Assembly: GCF_917563885.1 (NCBI RefSeq)
Contig: NZ_CAKJTG010000003.1
Span: 166,393-230,392, forward strand
Origin: Pseudoneobacillus rhizosphaerae
GTDB lineage: Bacteria; Bacillota; Bacilli; Bacillales; Cytobacillaceae
DNA: 64,000 bases
Direction of reading: 5' to 3'
Position 1 is the first letter of the stretch, and every line of letters starts with the position of its first letter. The notes under the pieces are model-generated. The model was not told the origin of the DNA. It did not search any database and saw only the letters and a program-made list of their open reading frames with translations. Position numbers and translations under genes: made by a program. Shown piece after piece: positions 17,751-27,142 of the stretch.

Positions 17751-19214
17751 ATGACAACAAGTAACGAAATTGGCTGGAATTTTGATAATAGTTACTCCCA
17801 ATTGCCGAATACATTTTTCAAAAGCCAAAAACCAACCCCGGTACGTTCACCAAAGTTAATCATACTTAATCAATCCCTGGCCACTTCATTAGGGTTAGAA
17901 GTTCAAGCACTGCAAAGAGAAAATGGAATTGCGGTGTTTGCTGGAAATCAAATTCCAGAAGGTGCTTCACCTCTAGCGCAAGCCTATGCGGGGCATCAAT
18001 TTGGGCATTTTACAATGTTGGGGGACGGCCGAGCAGTGCTACTTGGCGAACAAATTACGCCTCAAGGTGAGCGTTTTGATATTCAGCTAAAGGGACCAGG
18101 TAGAACCCCGTACTCCCGTGGTGGGGATGGGCGAGCGGCACTTGGACCAATGCTGCGCGAATACATTATTAGTGAAGCGATGCATGCGCTTGGGATTCCT
18201 ACAACACGTAGCTTAGCAGTGGTGTCAACGGGTGAAATCGTCAACCGTGAAACGAATTTACCCGGTGCCATTCTAACTCGTGTGGCTTCCAGTCATCTTC
18301 GTGTTGGGACCTTTCAATATGCTGCAAAATGGGGGACGCTTGAGGAACTCCAAATTCTCGCAGACTATACAATAAAGCGACATTACCCAGAAGTCGAAGG
18401 GGATGAGAATCGGTATCTTTCGCTTCTTCAAGCAGTAATTAAACGTCAAGCCGAACTAATTGCTAAATGGCAGCTGGTTGGCTTTATTCATGGGGTTATG
18501 AACACGGACAACATGACGATTAGCGGTGAAACGATAGATTATGGTCCGTGTGCCTTCATGGATACATATGACCCAGCAACAGTTTTCAGTTCCATTGACA
18601 AGGAAGGGCGTTATGCCTATGGTAATCAGCCATATATTGCAGTATGGAATTTGGCGCGACTTGCAGAACCCTTGCTGCCACTTATTCATGAAAATCAGGA
18701 GCAGGCAGTTGAAATGGCACAGGATGCACTTTCAAATTTTGAGCAGCTATATAAATCTAATTGGCTAGCTGGAATGAGATCGAAGCTAGGGTTATTTAAC
18801 GAAGAGGATGAGGATGGGGCACTTGTTGATGACCTCCTCAGTATGATGCAAAAATATCATGCGGACTATACAAATACCTTCCGTGCATTAAGCTTTGAAA
18901 AACTCGAGGACACGAGTCTTTTTGGAAATTCAGAATTTACCGAGTGGCATGAACGGTGGAAGGCGAGACTAGGCAGGCAAGAAGAAACGCAAGCCTCCTC
19001 GCAGGAATTGATGCGAAACAGCAATCCGGCGGTCATTCCTCGAAACCACCGAGTAGAAGAAGCGCTAGAAGCGGCTGTGGATGGAGACTTTAGTGTAATG
19101 GAGCGTCTTCTTGATGTACTTTCAAAGCCATTTGAGCATTCTCTTGATCAAGAAGAATATTGCAAACTGCCAGAACCGTCAAACCAACCATATCGGACTT
19201 TTTGTGGTACATGA
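17751..19214 (+). CDS. selO: SelO/YdiU protein AMPylator
   Basis: 487 residues, the usual bacterial length. The pseudokinase-like core shows [15 protein letters not shown] (about 81-95), [19 protein letters not shown] (about 114-132) and the metal-binding [19 protein letters not shown] (about 250-268). SelO enzymes bind ATP in a flipped orientation and transfer AMP to Ser, Thr or Tyr of proteins, with a role in redox stress. The third residue from the C-terminus is Cys485 (FCGT), at the place where animal SelO carries selenocysteine. It has its own Shine-Dalgarno site (AAAAGGGGG) and terminator, so it is monocistronic. Confidence 0.9.
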   Translation: MTTSNEIGWNFDNSYSQLPNTFFKSQKPTPVRSPKLIILNQSLATSLGLEVQALQRENGIAVFAGNQIPEGASPLAQAYAGHQFGHFTMLGDGRAVLLGEQITPQGERFDIQLKGPGRTPYSRGGDGRAALGPMLREYIISEAMHALGIPTTRSLAVVSTGEIVNRETNLPGAILTRVASSHLRVGTFQYAAKWGTLEELQILADYTIKRHYPEVEGDENRYLSLLQAVIKRQAELIAKWQLVGFIHGVMNTDNMTISGETIDYGPCAFMDTYDPATVFSSIDKEGRYAYGNQPYIAVWNLARLAEPLLPLIHENQEQAVEMAQDALSNFEQLYKSNWLAGMRSKLGLFNEEDEDGALVDDLLSMMQKYHADYTNTFRALSFEKLEDTSLFGNSEFTEWHERWKARLGRQEETQASSQELMRNSNPAVIPRNHRVEEALEAAVDGDFSVMERLLDVLSKPFEHSLDQEEYCKLPEPSNQPYRTFCGT

Positions 19215-19216
19215 GA

Positions 19217-19267
19217 TAAAAAAGTGCCTAACCCTTCAATAAAGTAGGGGTTTGGCACTTTTTTGTT
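19217..19267 (+). terminator. Terminator of selO
   Basis: AAAAAGTGCC-AACCC pairs with GGGTTTGGCACTTTTT, followed by T-rich sequence. Confidence 0.9.
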
Positions 19268-19358
19268 TTGATTTTTCACTTAAATAAAGGAAAACAAAAG
19301 GAAATCCTGAATAAATATACGAGGAAAGAATTATTTCGTTTATTTAAGGAGGTTTCTA

Positions 19359-20459
19359 ATGTTTTCAAAAAAACTAATATGTTATTTTATCATTCTATGT
19401 TTCTTAGTTGGCCAAGCTCCAAAGATAGAAGCATCTGCACCGCTTCCAAAGGTCTATGGGAATTTTGCAACGGTGATTGATGCTAAAACGGGCGAAGTAA
19501 TCTATTCTAAACAAGCTCGGACTAAGTGGTATCCAGCCAGTATGACTAAAATTGTCACCGCTATGCTTTTGCTAGATTCAGTTGAAAAGGGTACGATGCT
19601 GACCGCCAGTAAACAAGCAGTAAAACAGGATGTAAGCAATTCTATTTTTCTATTAAAAGTAGGCGAGAAAATGAATCGTGAGGATGCTTTGAAGGCATTG
19701 CTTGTGATGAGCAGTAATGATGTGGCGACCATGATAGCGGAACATATAGCAGGTAGTGAAGCCAAGTTTAGTACCCTTATGAATAAGAAAGCCAAAGAAA
19801 TAGGCGTGAAGGATACGAATTTTGTCACCCCAAGCGGATTGCATCATCCGAAGCATTATACTACGACCTATGATATGGCTTTGCTGACTAGGGAGGCTCT
19901 TCAAAAATACCCGGAAATTATTAAAACAATGGGGACAAAAGTGGCAACCGTACATACATCTCTGAGGACAGTAAAGCTTACCAATCGAGCGCAGTACTTT
20001 ACAAAGCCCCATGTGATCGGTGGGAAAACAGGATATACAGACGCAGCTAGGAATTCATTAGTAGAAATCGTTAAGAAAAATGACGTCACGCTTATTGGTG
20101 TTGTGATGAAATCCTCCAAACTAGAACAGTATAAGGACCTTGCAGCTATGACAAATTACTCCTTTTCATTGATGAAGAATGTAGTAGCTGTGAAGCAGGG
20201 GCAGGAAATCACAACTGTTAAACTTAATGGTACTTCTGTTCCTCTAATTGCTAAAACAGAGATTTCTTATAAGTCAAAGATCGATTCCAAGCTACCTTTT
20301 AGAATAAAAGAAACCATTTTCCCTCAGGAAGTCCTTTTTAATATTGAAAAAGGAAAACAATATGGAGAAGTCACCGTTTGGAAAAATGGTGTGAAAATAG
20401 GGAGTGCGCCCCTAATTGCGGCAATGTCATTGGCGGGTGTTGCTGGTAGTAGTGATTGA
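19359..20459 (+). CDS. D-alanyl-D-alanine carboxypeptidase (DacF/PBP5 type, S11)
   Basis: 366 residues with a signal peptide (about 1-26, cleavage near EASA). Penicillin-binding motifs are complete: SMTK (Ser61, Lys64), SSN (118-120) and KTG (223-225). A C-terminal beta domain of about 90 residues ends in a weakly hydrophobic segment (LIAAMSLAGVAG) that could help membrane attachment. It trims the terminal D-Ala of peptidoglycan stem peptides outside the cell. AAGGAGG precedes ATG 19359. It is the second DD-carboxypeptidase in the window, mechanistically different from the zinc enzyme at 15944. A long repeat array begins 30 bases after the stop. Confidence 0.92.
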   Translation: MFSKKLICYFIILCFLVGQAPKIEASAPLPKVYGNFATVIDAKTGEVIYSKQARTKWYPASMTKIVTAMLLLDSVEKGTMLTASKQAVKQDVSNSIFLLKVGEKMNREDALKALLVMSSNDVATMIAEHIAGSEAKFSTLMNKKAKEIGVKDTNFVTPSGLHHPKHYTTTYDMALLTREALQKYPEIIKTMGTKVATVHTSLRTVKLTNRAQYFTKPHVIGGKTGYTDAARNSLVEIVKKNDVTLIGVVMKSSKLEQYKDLAAMTNYSFSLMKNVVAVKQGQEITTVKLNGTSVPLIAKTEISYKSKIDSKLPFRIKETIFPQEVLFNIEKGKQYGEVTVWKNGVKIGSAPLIAAMSLAGVAGSSD

Positions 20460-20488
20460 AAAAATTGATGACTGATGGTCTAAAAGCG

Positions 20489-20945
20489 AGTAAGAAAAGG
20501 GTCATCAATCGCACGATAGGTTACTGTTTTGGTCTTGAAAGTAAGAAAAGGGTCATCAATTGCACGATAGGTTACCGTTTTAGTCTTGAAAGTAAGAAAA
20601 GGGTCATCAATCGCACGATAGGTTACCGTTTTGGTCTTGAAAGTAAGAAAAGGGTCATCAATTGCACGATAGGTTACTGTTTTGGTCTTGAAAGTAAGAA
20701 AAGGGTCATCAATTGCACGATAGGTTACCGTTTTAGTCTTGAAAGAAGAAAAGGGTCATCAATCGCACGATAGGTTACCGTTTTGGTCTTGAAAGTAAGA
20801 AAAGGGTCAACAATCGCACGATAGATGTCCCTTTTGGCCAAAAAAGTAAGAAAAGGGTCATCAATCGCACGATTGATGACCCTTTTGGTCAAAAAAGTTA
20901 AAAAAGGGTCATCAATCCCCAGATTGATACCAAACGTCGAAAAAG
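20489..20945. repeat. Tandem array of about nine 51-base units
   Basis: Units start at 20489, 20540, 20591, 20642, 20693, 20744, 20794, 20845 and 20896. The first five are nearly identical. The sixth lacks one base, and the last is degenerate. Unit eight contains a perfect 16-bp hairpin (AAAAGGGTCATCAATC, loop GCAC, 20849-20884); in the other units the second arm has drifted. The array follows the DD-carboxypeptidase gene, and the hairpin could end its transcript. The rest of the gap to 21054 holds no gene. Confidence 0.95.
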
Positions 20946-21054
20946 AGTCACTAAGAAATTTCTGTCCTCATAGGTGGATGACCTATTACAAATGATGGAA
21001 TCTCTTAATTGAAAAACTCCCTACACAATGTAGAGAGAGAAGAGTAAAACATTA

Positions 21055-22014
21055 TTAATATCCTTTTTCAAAATCAACAACATTAATTATCGTTTTTTGA
21101 TCATCTATATAGCTCTTCAGATTTGGGATGAAAATATCATCCATTACTCGTTTGTTGTAATGCTCAGTTGAACCAGATGTATGAGGAGTAATAATCACGT
21201 TTTCCAACTCCCATAAAGGGCTATCCTCAGATAATGGCTCTTTTATAAACACATCAAGTCCTGCACCGGCAATTTCATTTTCAGTAAGTGCCTGAACAAG
21301 TGCTGACTCATCTATAATTTCCCCACGACCAATATTAATTAAGAAAGCTGAAGATTTCATTAGTTTTAATTGTTCTGCACCCAATAAGCGGTATGTCTCT
21401 TTTGTAAGTGGCAGTGTAATGACCACATAATCACAAAGGGGGAGAATCTCGTTAAGCTGTTCTTGCTTGTACATTTCATCAACATAATCTTCTTGAATTC
21501 CAGAGTGACGGACCCCCAGCACCTTCATTCCGAATGCTTTAGCGATTTTGGCGGTTTCTTTACCAATCGCCCCAACCCCAATAATGCCAACTGTTTTTTC
21601 ATGCATTTCGAGGTTCATATTAGCATGATGCCATTTTTTAGATTGTTGATTTTTAACATATGTATGGATTTTTCGAGTTAGAGCCAGCATAAGTCCAAAG
21701 ATCGTTTCAGAGATTGGATAGGCATGTACTCCGTTTGCGCTTGTTAGTTGAATGTTTCTAGATTCTAATTCAGAAAGAGGTAGGTTATTTACCCCAGCAC
21801 TCCATGTTTGGAGCCATTTAAGCTGAGAAGATTCTTCTAGACAATGTTCTTTAATCTCTTTTTTCCAACCAGCAACAATCTCAGCATCCTTTAGATGCTC
21901 AAGCCAAATGCTAGGATCCTTTCCAATATAAATCTCCCATTCTGGGATGATTTCTTTCAAAATATCGTTATAGGTTGAATCTAAGTCTTGTGTAATAATC
22001 AACTTTTTTTTCAT
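21055..22014 (-). CDS. D-2-hydroxyacid dehydrogenase
   Basis: 319 residues. The Rossmann loop is GVGAIG (146-151), and the catalytic triad is visible as Arg230 (NIGRGEIID), Glu259 (FIKEP) and His278 (TPHTSGS). The family interconverts 2-ketoacids and D-2-hydroxyacids with NAD(P)H; the substrate is not predictable from sequence alone. The start codon overlaps the stop of the MFS gene upstream by 4 bases, so the two form an operon, perhaps uptake or export of the acid it converts. Confidence 0.88.
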   Translation of the reverse strand: MKKKLIITQDLDSTYNDILKEIIPEWEIYIGKDPSIWLEHLKDAEIVAGWKKEIKEHCLEESSQLKWLQTWSAGVNNLPLSELESRNIQLTSANGVHAYPISETIFGLMLALTRKIHTYVKNQQSKKWHHANMNLEMHEKTVGIIGVGAIGKETAKIAKAFGMKVLGVRHSGIQEDYVDEMYKQEQLNEILPLCDYVVITLPLTKETYRLLGAEQLKLMKSSAFLINIGRGEIIDESALVQALTENEIAGAGLDVFIKEPLSEDSPLWELENVIITPHTSGSTEHYNKRVMDDIFIPNLKSYIDDQKTIINVVDFEKGY

Positions 22015-23231
22015 GATTTCCCCTCCAAATTCAACTTCGGACTCCGTTGCATCGAAATAAACAGAAGGAATCCGCTAATAAGCAATAATAGACTAGTAAT
22101 GATAAATACAGCTGAAAAACCAAAGTAACCAGCAACCATTCCACCCATAACGGGTCCAATAACATTTCCTAAAAAGCGAAGGCTCGTATTGTAGCCAAGA
22201 ACTTCCCCTTGCATAGATATCGGAGCTTCCTGTCGAATATAAGCAACACGTACAGGGACAATTCCTCCAATAGCAATGCCGAGCAAAAATCGAATGATCA
22301 CAAGCTGCCAAATGCTAGTGACAAACCCACCTGGCAAATAAACGATTGCTGCCATAAACAGAAGCATGATTAGAATTTTTACATAACCAATCTTATCAGC
22401 GATTTTCCCCCATTGTCTAGCCATCATTAAATTGCCAAGACCAGCCGCCGAAAAGGCAATACCTGAATATAAGGCTAAATTTTCATGGCCATGGATTTCA
22501 TTCACATACAACGACAAGATCGGTTGAATGCTAAAATGAGCAATTTGTATCAGTGTGGAAATAAGTAATACGGATAATAAAAGAGGATTCTTTGTAATGT
22601 GAGAAAGGACCTCTTTACTCGTATAGGATGATTTTGTTCCTTTTTTTCCATCTGACATTTTATATTCTGTTGTGAGCATAACGAGAATCGCTGATATAAA
22701 GATGGCAATTGATGTTCCTTGAAAGGTTGCCGAATAGCCAAAGGAATCCGCTAGAACCCCACCTAATAATGGCCCCACTAATGATCCTGTAATTCCGCCA
22801 GTTTGAAGAGTTCCAAGTACACGTCCCGCAATATCCTTTGGCGTTTGTGTGGATATAAAAGCTTGTGACATCGAAATAAACCCAGAAAATATCCCCATAA
22901 ACAATCTTAATACAAATAATTGCCAGACAGATTCGACGAACCCCATCATGAAAATGGAAAAGGCCATCCCAAATGCTGAAAAGATTAAGATTTTTTTCCT
23001 ACCAAATCGATCACCGATTCGCCCCCAAATGGGAGAAAAGAGAAAGGCGGTGACAAAGGTGATCCCAAAGGTCCAGCCAGACCATTGTTGAACATACTTT
23101 TCTGAAAAGTTGCCGAACGTCTCGATATAAAGGGAGAGAAAGGGTAAAACCATTGTCATACTCCCAGAAACAAAAAAGTTAGAAAACCACATTATCATTA
23201 AGTTTCGTCGTGCAGCTTTGTTTTGTTCCAT
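22011..23231 (-). CDS. MFS transporter, multidrug-efflux type
   Basis: About 406 residues and 12 membrane segments. Motif A is GRIGDRFGRKKILI after helix 2 and has a weaker copy (GKIADKIGYVK) in the second half; helix 5 carries GGITGSLVGPLLGG, the antiporter motif C. This is the layout of DHA1 drug/H+ antiporters such as MdtG. ATG at 23231 is preferred over GTG 23243 because of the AAAGAAG site. It is translationally coupled to the dehydrogenase downstream, so a metabolite rather than a drug could be the substrate. Confidence 0.85.
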   Translation of the reverse strand: MEQNKAARRNLMIMWFSNFFVSGSMTMVLPFLSLYIETFGNFSEKYVQQWSGWTFGITFVTAFLFSPIWGRIGDRFGRKKILIFSAFGMAFSIFMMGFVESVWQLFVLRLFMGIFSGFISMSQAFISTQTPKDIAGRVLGTLQTGGITGSLVGPLLGGVLADSFGYSATFQGTSIAIFISAILVMLTTEYKMSDGKKGTKSSYTSKEVLSHITKNPLLLSVLLISTLIQIAHFSIQPILSLYVNEIHGHENLALYSGIAFSAAGLGNLMMARQWGKIADKIGYVKILIMLLFMAAIVYLPGGFVTSIWQLVIIRFLLGIAIGGIVPVRVAYIRQEAPISMQGEVLGYNTSLRFLGNVIGPVMGGMVAGYFGFSAVFIITSLLLLISGFLLFISMQRSPKLNLEGKS

Positions 23232-23436
23232 ATGTAAAAACACTTCTTTCTTTGAAACAATTTCGATTCCCTAAATATATAATACCCCTGTTGTCAGATA
23301 ATATAAATACTTTTGCAAGATTTTTATTAATTCGAATTGTCTAACCAATTGAGCATAAAATGAATTAAACTAGAATTTCCTTACATAAGCTACCATTATA
23401 TACCTTAGAAAAAGAGGTTGGAAAGGGCGGAGAAGG

Positions 23437-23922
23437 ATGAAGCATAATAAAGAGGTTCGTGAAGAAGTATTAAAAAGCGTTATAGGTTTAACAGACTCAC
23501 AGCTAAACGAAAAACCAACGGGGAAGTGGAGTATTATGCAAGTATTAGAGCATCTCTACTTATTGGAGCGGTTAATTGTTCACCAAATGTCTAAGCTGAT
23601 GAATAGTGATGAGGAAGCAGTTATAGAGGATAAGCCTATTAATCAAATAATCGACCGCACCTCTAAGTTTGATGCACCGTCGTATGTAACACCCTCAGAT
23701 GAATTTATGACTTTGACTACCATACAAGAGAAATTGCATAAGTCACGTTCTGCCTTAGAAGCATTCATTGTTGATGCTGATGAAGAAAAGATGCTAAAAC
23801 GCACCATTCCACACCCGGTGTTTGGTCCCTTTCATTTGAAGCAGTGGGTGGAAATCATCGGCTGGCATGAAAAGCGTCATTTAGAACAGATTGAGGAGAT
23901 AAAAGCAGAGTTAGGGCTGTAG
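23437..23922 (+). CDS. DinB-family protein (putative thiol transferase)
   Basis: 161 residues, four-helix bundle. The metal-ligand histidines are in EHLYLLE (about residue 38) and HEKRHLEQ (about 145 and 149). DinB/YfiT proteins include bacillithiol S-transferases, and many have no known function. Start ATG 23437 lies 13 bases after GGAAAGGGCGGAGAAGG. It is monocistronic and convergent with the NERD gene; three 42-base repeats fill the gap. Confidence 0.8.
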   Translation: MKHNKEVREEVLKSVIGLTDSQLNEKPTGKWSIMQVLEHLYLLERLIVHQMSKLMNSDEEAVIEDKPINQIIDRTSKFDAPSYVTPSDEFMTLTTIQEKLHKSRSALEAFIVDADEEKMLKRTIPHPVFGPFHLKQWVEIIGWHEKRHLEQIEEIKAELGL

Positions 23923-23952
23923 AAACTATAGATCGAAAGGTAACTTGATTCC

Positions 23953-24097
23953 ATTCGGACAGATTATGGCAGAAAAAAATGATCGTGTCCGAATGCAGTT
24001 CCCATTCGGACAGGTTGTGCTCCAATAGCTTAAAACAAGTCCGAATGAAGGCCCTATTCGGACAGGTCAAGCTCCAAAATTCATAAACAAGTCCGAA
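23953..24097. repeat. Three copies of a 42-43-base inverted-repeat element, period 51-52
   Basis: Copies at 23953-23994, 24004-24046 and 24056-24097. Each begins ATTCGGACAG and ends GTCCGAA(T), so each can fold as a hairpin with 9-bp arms. The interiors of copies 2 and 3 are similar, while copy 1 has diverged. Copy 3 overlaps the 3' end of the NERD gene and encodes its last residues and its stop codon. Confidence 0.9.
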
Positions 24098-24711
24098 GGG
24101 AATATCGCGTATGGATTTTTGGTTTGATGCAGTGAAATGATTTTTTGGGCTAGTTTCATGTGGTAATCATTCAATTTAGAGGGTGTTTTATTAATGTCAT
24201 TCAAAAAACGATTTACTTGAGTTGGTAATATAATTGGTTGGTTCATAGGGGCTTGATATAAGGTGAATTCAGGATTGATAAAGATAACGTAGGGATCAAC
24301 AAGGTAATTTAGCTTGTGGTTTTGAAGCAGTTTGCGGAATAGAGTTGCACTTCTATTTAACTGGGTTATAGGATTCATATATTCACGGCCAGTTGTGACG
24401 GCATAAAGTTTATCCGCTTCTATATAACAATCACCATAATAATTTTTTATATCTAAAAGGTGGATGACTCCCTGTGAAATTATAAAACTATCAATTTGAG
24501 AATATGAGTTGTTTACTTCAAGCAGTAAATCATTTATGAGATACCTGTCTTCTTGAAGCCTTTCTGCTAGTAAGTCAAACTTTTTCTCCCCCTCATAGCC
24601 CTTTTCAAGGTTTGTATACTTAAATTTTTCCTTTTCAGTTAACTCCATTCGCATGTTTAAATAGCGGAGCTTCAATAATTCTTCCGATTCAGTACGACCT
24701 TTTAGTAACAT
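24067..24711 (-). CDS. NERD-domain nuclease-related protein, possibly cut short by a repeat
   Basis: 214 residues. The NERD core is visible as GYEGEKKFD (about 39-47), QIDSFII (about 72-78) and HLLDIKNYYG (about 84-93), with the acidic and Lys residues expected of a restriction-endonuclease-like fold. Bacillus relatives I know of usually run to about 300 residues. Here the final 11 residues (FPSDLFMNFGA) and the stop codon come from a copy of the ATTCGGACAG repeat. The natural C-terminus may therefore have been lost. The role is probably in nucleic-acid processing; no partner is encoded nearby. Confidence 0.7.
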   Translation of the reverse strand: MLLKGRTESEELLKLRYLNMRMELTEKEKFKYTNLEKGYEGEKKFDLLAERLQEDRYLINDLLLEVNNSYSQIDSFIISQGVIHLLDIKNYYGDCYIEADKLYAVTTGREYMNPITQLNRSATLFRKLLQNHKLNYLVDPYVIFINPEFTLYQAPMNQPIILPTQVNRFLNDINKTPSKLNDYHMKLAQKIISLHQTKNPYAIFPSDLFMNFGA

Positions 24712-24928
24712 ATGACACTTCCTTCCTTAATCACTACGTTTATTTTATAAAAAATTTCAAAGATTCCATTGAAGAGATGTGAATATTCTGTTAACATTTT
24801 ACAAGCCTCCCTTATTTTTTTTTTCAAAGGAGAATCTTACTTTGAATATATTAGTTTATAATTAGGGACAAGCAGTAATAAAGATAGATTGTTCATATTC
24901 TTGTAGTAGTTTGAGGGGGATTCGTTCG

Positions 24929-25591
24929 TTGGAAAATGAGTTTTTAATTGTATTATTCAAAATTATTCTTATCAATATTGTGCTAAGTGGAGATAACGCG
25001 GTTGTCATTGCCCTTGCGTGTCGAAATTTAGATGTAAAGTATCGAAAGAAAGCTGTTTTTTTAGGTAGCTTCGGGGCAATTGCGTTACGAGTCGCGCTTA
25101 CATTTGTAGCTGTTTATTTATTAACGATTCCTTTTCTTAATTTTATTGGCGGATTATTACTATTGTGGATAGCTATAAAATTATTAAAAGGTGAAGATGA
25201 AGAAAATATTGAGGGCAGTTCTAATTTAATGGGGGCCATCAGGACGATTATCTTTGCAGATCTCATTATGAGTTTAGATAATGTTGTTGCAGTAGCAGGG
25301 GTAGCGGATGGAAACATGCTACTTATCTTAATTGGACTAGCTGTTAGTATTCCGTTTATTATCTGGGGAAGCCAACTATTGATGATTATTATGGAAAAGT
25401 TCCCAATTATAATCATATTAGGGGCTGCTTTGTTAGGTTTTACAGCAGGGGAAATGATGTTAAGCGATAAAGTGGTTAGCCCCTTCTTTGAGCATCTTCA
25501 TTCAAGTATTCATACCGTGTTCCCTCTAATGCTTGCTGTTATTGTAGTGATTATTGGTAAGTTTGCTGGGAACAATCATAGAACTGCATAG
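24929..25591 (+). CDS. TerC/YjbE-family membrane protein (metal exporter)
   Basis: 220 residues with about seven membrane helices. The two conserved acidic membrane motifs are LSGDNAVVIALA (about residue 18) and MSLDNVVAVAG (about residue 115), related by an internal repeat. TerC relatives in Bacillus export Mn2+ and help load exoenzymes with metal. The TTG start at 24929 is chosen because GAGGGGG lies 10 bases upstream; a TTG at 24911 would put that site inside the gene. TATAAT at 24857-24862 is a possible -10. I looked for a yybP-ykoY manganese riboswitch upstream and saw no such motif. Confidence 0.85.
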   Translation: MENEFLIVLFKIILINIVLSGDNAVVIALACRNLDVKYRKKAVFLGSFGAIALRVALTFVAVYLLTIPFLNFIGGLLLLWIAIKLLKGEDEENIEGSSNLMGAIRTIIFADLIMSLDNVVAVAGVADGNMLLILIGLAVSIPFIIWGSQLLMIIMEKFPIIIILGAALLGFTAGEMMLSDKVVSPFFEHLHSSIHTVFPLMLAVIVVIIGKFAGNNHRTA

Positions 25592-25601
25592 AAAAGAAAT
25601 C

Positions 25602-25638
25602 AAAATCCCGCCCTTTAATGAGTGTGGGATTTTTTGTT
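25602..25638 (+). terminator. Terminator of the TerC-family gene
   Basis: AAAATCCC pairs with GGGATTTT, followed by a T-run. Confidence 0.8.
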
Positions 25639-25729
25639 TTTATGGAATATATTTAACTAAAAATGACATGTGGCGAATAGATTGTCCATATATTTGGATA
25701 AAAGAGAAGTACGAAATGGAGGGTCGATA

Positions 25730-26329
25730 ATGGTTAAATGCGCAGGTTTGCTGTTAGCTGCGGGTAAATCAACTAGAATGGGTAGCTTAAAAGCGCTTTT
25801 ACCTTGGGAGGATACGACATTACTTCAATTCCAGCTAACACAATTAGAGCGCTCCATGATAGACCAAATCATTATTGTATTAGGTTACGAATCTAACAAA
25901 CTTCTTCCTTATGTAGAGGAATCATCTGCCTATATAGTCCAGAACGAGAATTATGAAAAGGGAAAAACAGAATCGATTAAACAAGGGGTTCTCGCTATCC
26001 ATAAAGATGCCGATTGCTTCATCCTTTCATCAGTCGATCAACCAGTTAGCTATTTCCTCCTTAATGCCATGATAAATGAGTTCCGTCTAACAAATAGTAA
26101 CATTATCATCCCTGTTTACAATAAAAGACGGGGCCACCCCATCCTATTTTCGACAAAGCTACGTGAAGAAATCATGCAAATAAACGAAGAAACATACGGA
26201 TTAAAGGCAATTTTACAAAAAAGAAAAGATGAGATTAGTGAACTAGTCGTGGAGGACTACTCAGTGTTATTTAATTTTAATAATAAAAAAGATTACAAGG
26301 AAGGTATCTCGAAAGGGGGAACTAAATAA
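25730..26329 (+). CDS. MocA/PucB-like molybdenum cofactor nucleotidyltransferase
   Basis: 199 residues. The N-terminal nucleotide-binding signature LAAGKSTRMGSLK (about residues 8-20) identifies the MobA-like NTP-transferase fold. The family member MocA adds CMP to molybdopterin for xanthine-dehydrogenase-type enzymes, and B. subtilis PucB serves the same pathway. ATG 25730 follows AAATGGAGGG; the longer frame from 25670 has no site. The stop is directly followed by the XdhC gene, giving a three-gene maturation operon. Confidence 0.82.
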   Translation: MVKCAGLLLAAGKSTRMGSLKALLPWEDTTLLQFQLTQLERSMIDQIIIVLGYESNKLLPYVEESSAYIVQNENYEKGKTESIKQGVLAIHKDADCFILSSVDQPVSYFLLNAMINEFRLTNSNIIIPVYNKRRGHPILFSTKLREEIMQINEETYGLKAILQKRKDEISELVVEDYSVLFNFNNKKDYKEGISKGGTK

Positions 26330-27142
26330 ATGCTTTGCCCCAACTTGCTGCAAAACATGAAAACGGCGTTAGCCAAGCAAAAGGCGACGGCTTTAGTTAC
26401 GATTACCTCCCATTTTGACCCAATGTTTATTGGAAAGAAGTTCTTGGTTTGGGAGGATGGCCATTTTAATAATGAACCTGAACTTGAAATCATTTATGCA
26501 AGTTTTAAAGATTTGTACTTATCACTTATTCAAAAGCAAAAAACCAAATGTATTCGTTCTATGATAAATGAACAGGAAGTAGAGTGCTTTGTTGAAATAT
26601 ATCTCCCTCGACCACAACTTATTATTGCTGGGGGAGGGCATGTGTGTGAGCCTGTTGTTCAAATGGCTTCCTTACTTGGCTACTATATTACGGTTGTTGA
26701 TGATCGGTCTGAGTTTGCTAGGAAAGAACGATTTCCTTTGGCCGATGAAGTCATTTGTGCAGGGTATCTGGATTATTTTCAAAAATGCCCCCTTACCAAT
26801 CATACATGGATATTACTTCTAACAAGAGGTCATCAATTTGATGTGATGAGTCTTCAAGAATTGTTAAAGCGTATGGAAACACCCGCTTATATTGGGATGA
26901 TTGGGAGCAGAAGGAGAATTGCCGGGGTTTTCGAACAACTGAAACAAGAGTTTCCAGCTACTGCATTTGATTCCATCTACACGCCCGTTGGCCTGGATAT
27001 TGGGGCAGAATCACCAGCTGAAATCGCGGTTAGTATATTTGCTGAAATGTTAATGGTGAAAAATAACAAATCTGGAGATTCATTAAGTCAGGAAACTCGC
27101 CATCTAGCAAAATTAGGTTTTCGGGGTGGGAAAAGTGAATGA
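26330..27142 (+). CDS. XdhC/CoxI-family molybdenum hydroxylase maturation protein
   Basis: 270 residues. A short N-terminal XdhC-like segment is followed by a Rossmann domain with the loop IIAGGGHVCEPV at about residues 98-109, and MIGSRRRIAG and GAESPAEIAVSI in the second half. XdhC proteins protect and insert sulfurated molybdenum cofactor into xanthine dehydrogenase or relatives. It abuts the MocA-like gene and overlaps the next XdhC-type gene by 17 bases. The catalytic subunits are not in the window. Confidence 0.8.
   Translation: MLCPNLLQNMKTALAKQKATALVTITSHFDPMFIGKKFLVWEDGHFNNEPELEIIYASFKDLYLSLIQKQKTKCIRSMINEQEVECFVEIYLPRPQLIIAGGGHVCEPVVQMASLLGYYITVVDDRSEFARKERFPLADEVICAGYLDYFQKCPLTNHTWILLLTRGHQFDVMSLQELLKRMETPAYIGMIGSRRRIAGVFEQLKQEFPATAFDSIYTPVGLDIGAESPAEIAVSIFAEMLMVKNNKSGDSLSQETRHLAKLGFRGGKSE

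Noticed and set aside
20456-20773. 105-codon frame with 17-residue repeats running through the 51-base array
   Set aside because: It is open only because the unit is a multiple of three. It starts at a TTG inside the carboxypeptidase stop with no ribosome site and ends where one unit loses a base.
20489-20945. CRISPR-like look of the 51-base array (also considered for 59085)
   Set aside because: Whole units are repeated with no variable spacers between short conserved repeats, and no cas genes are present.
24720-24928. yybP-ykoY manganese riboswitch before the TerC gene
   Set aside because: I looked for the conserved purine-rich loops and stems and did not see them.
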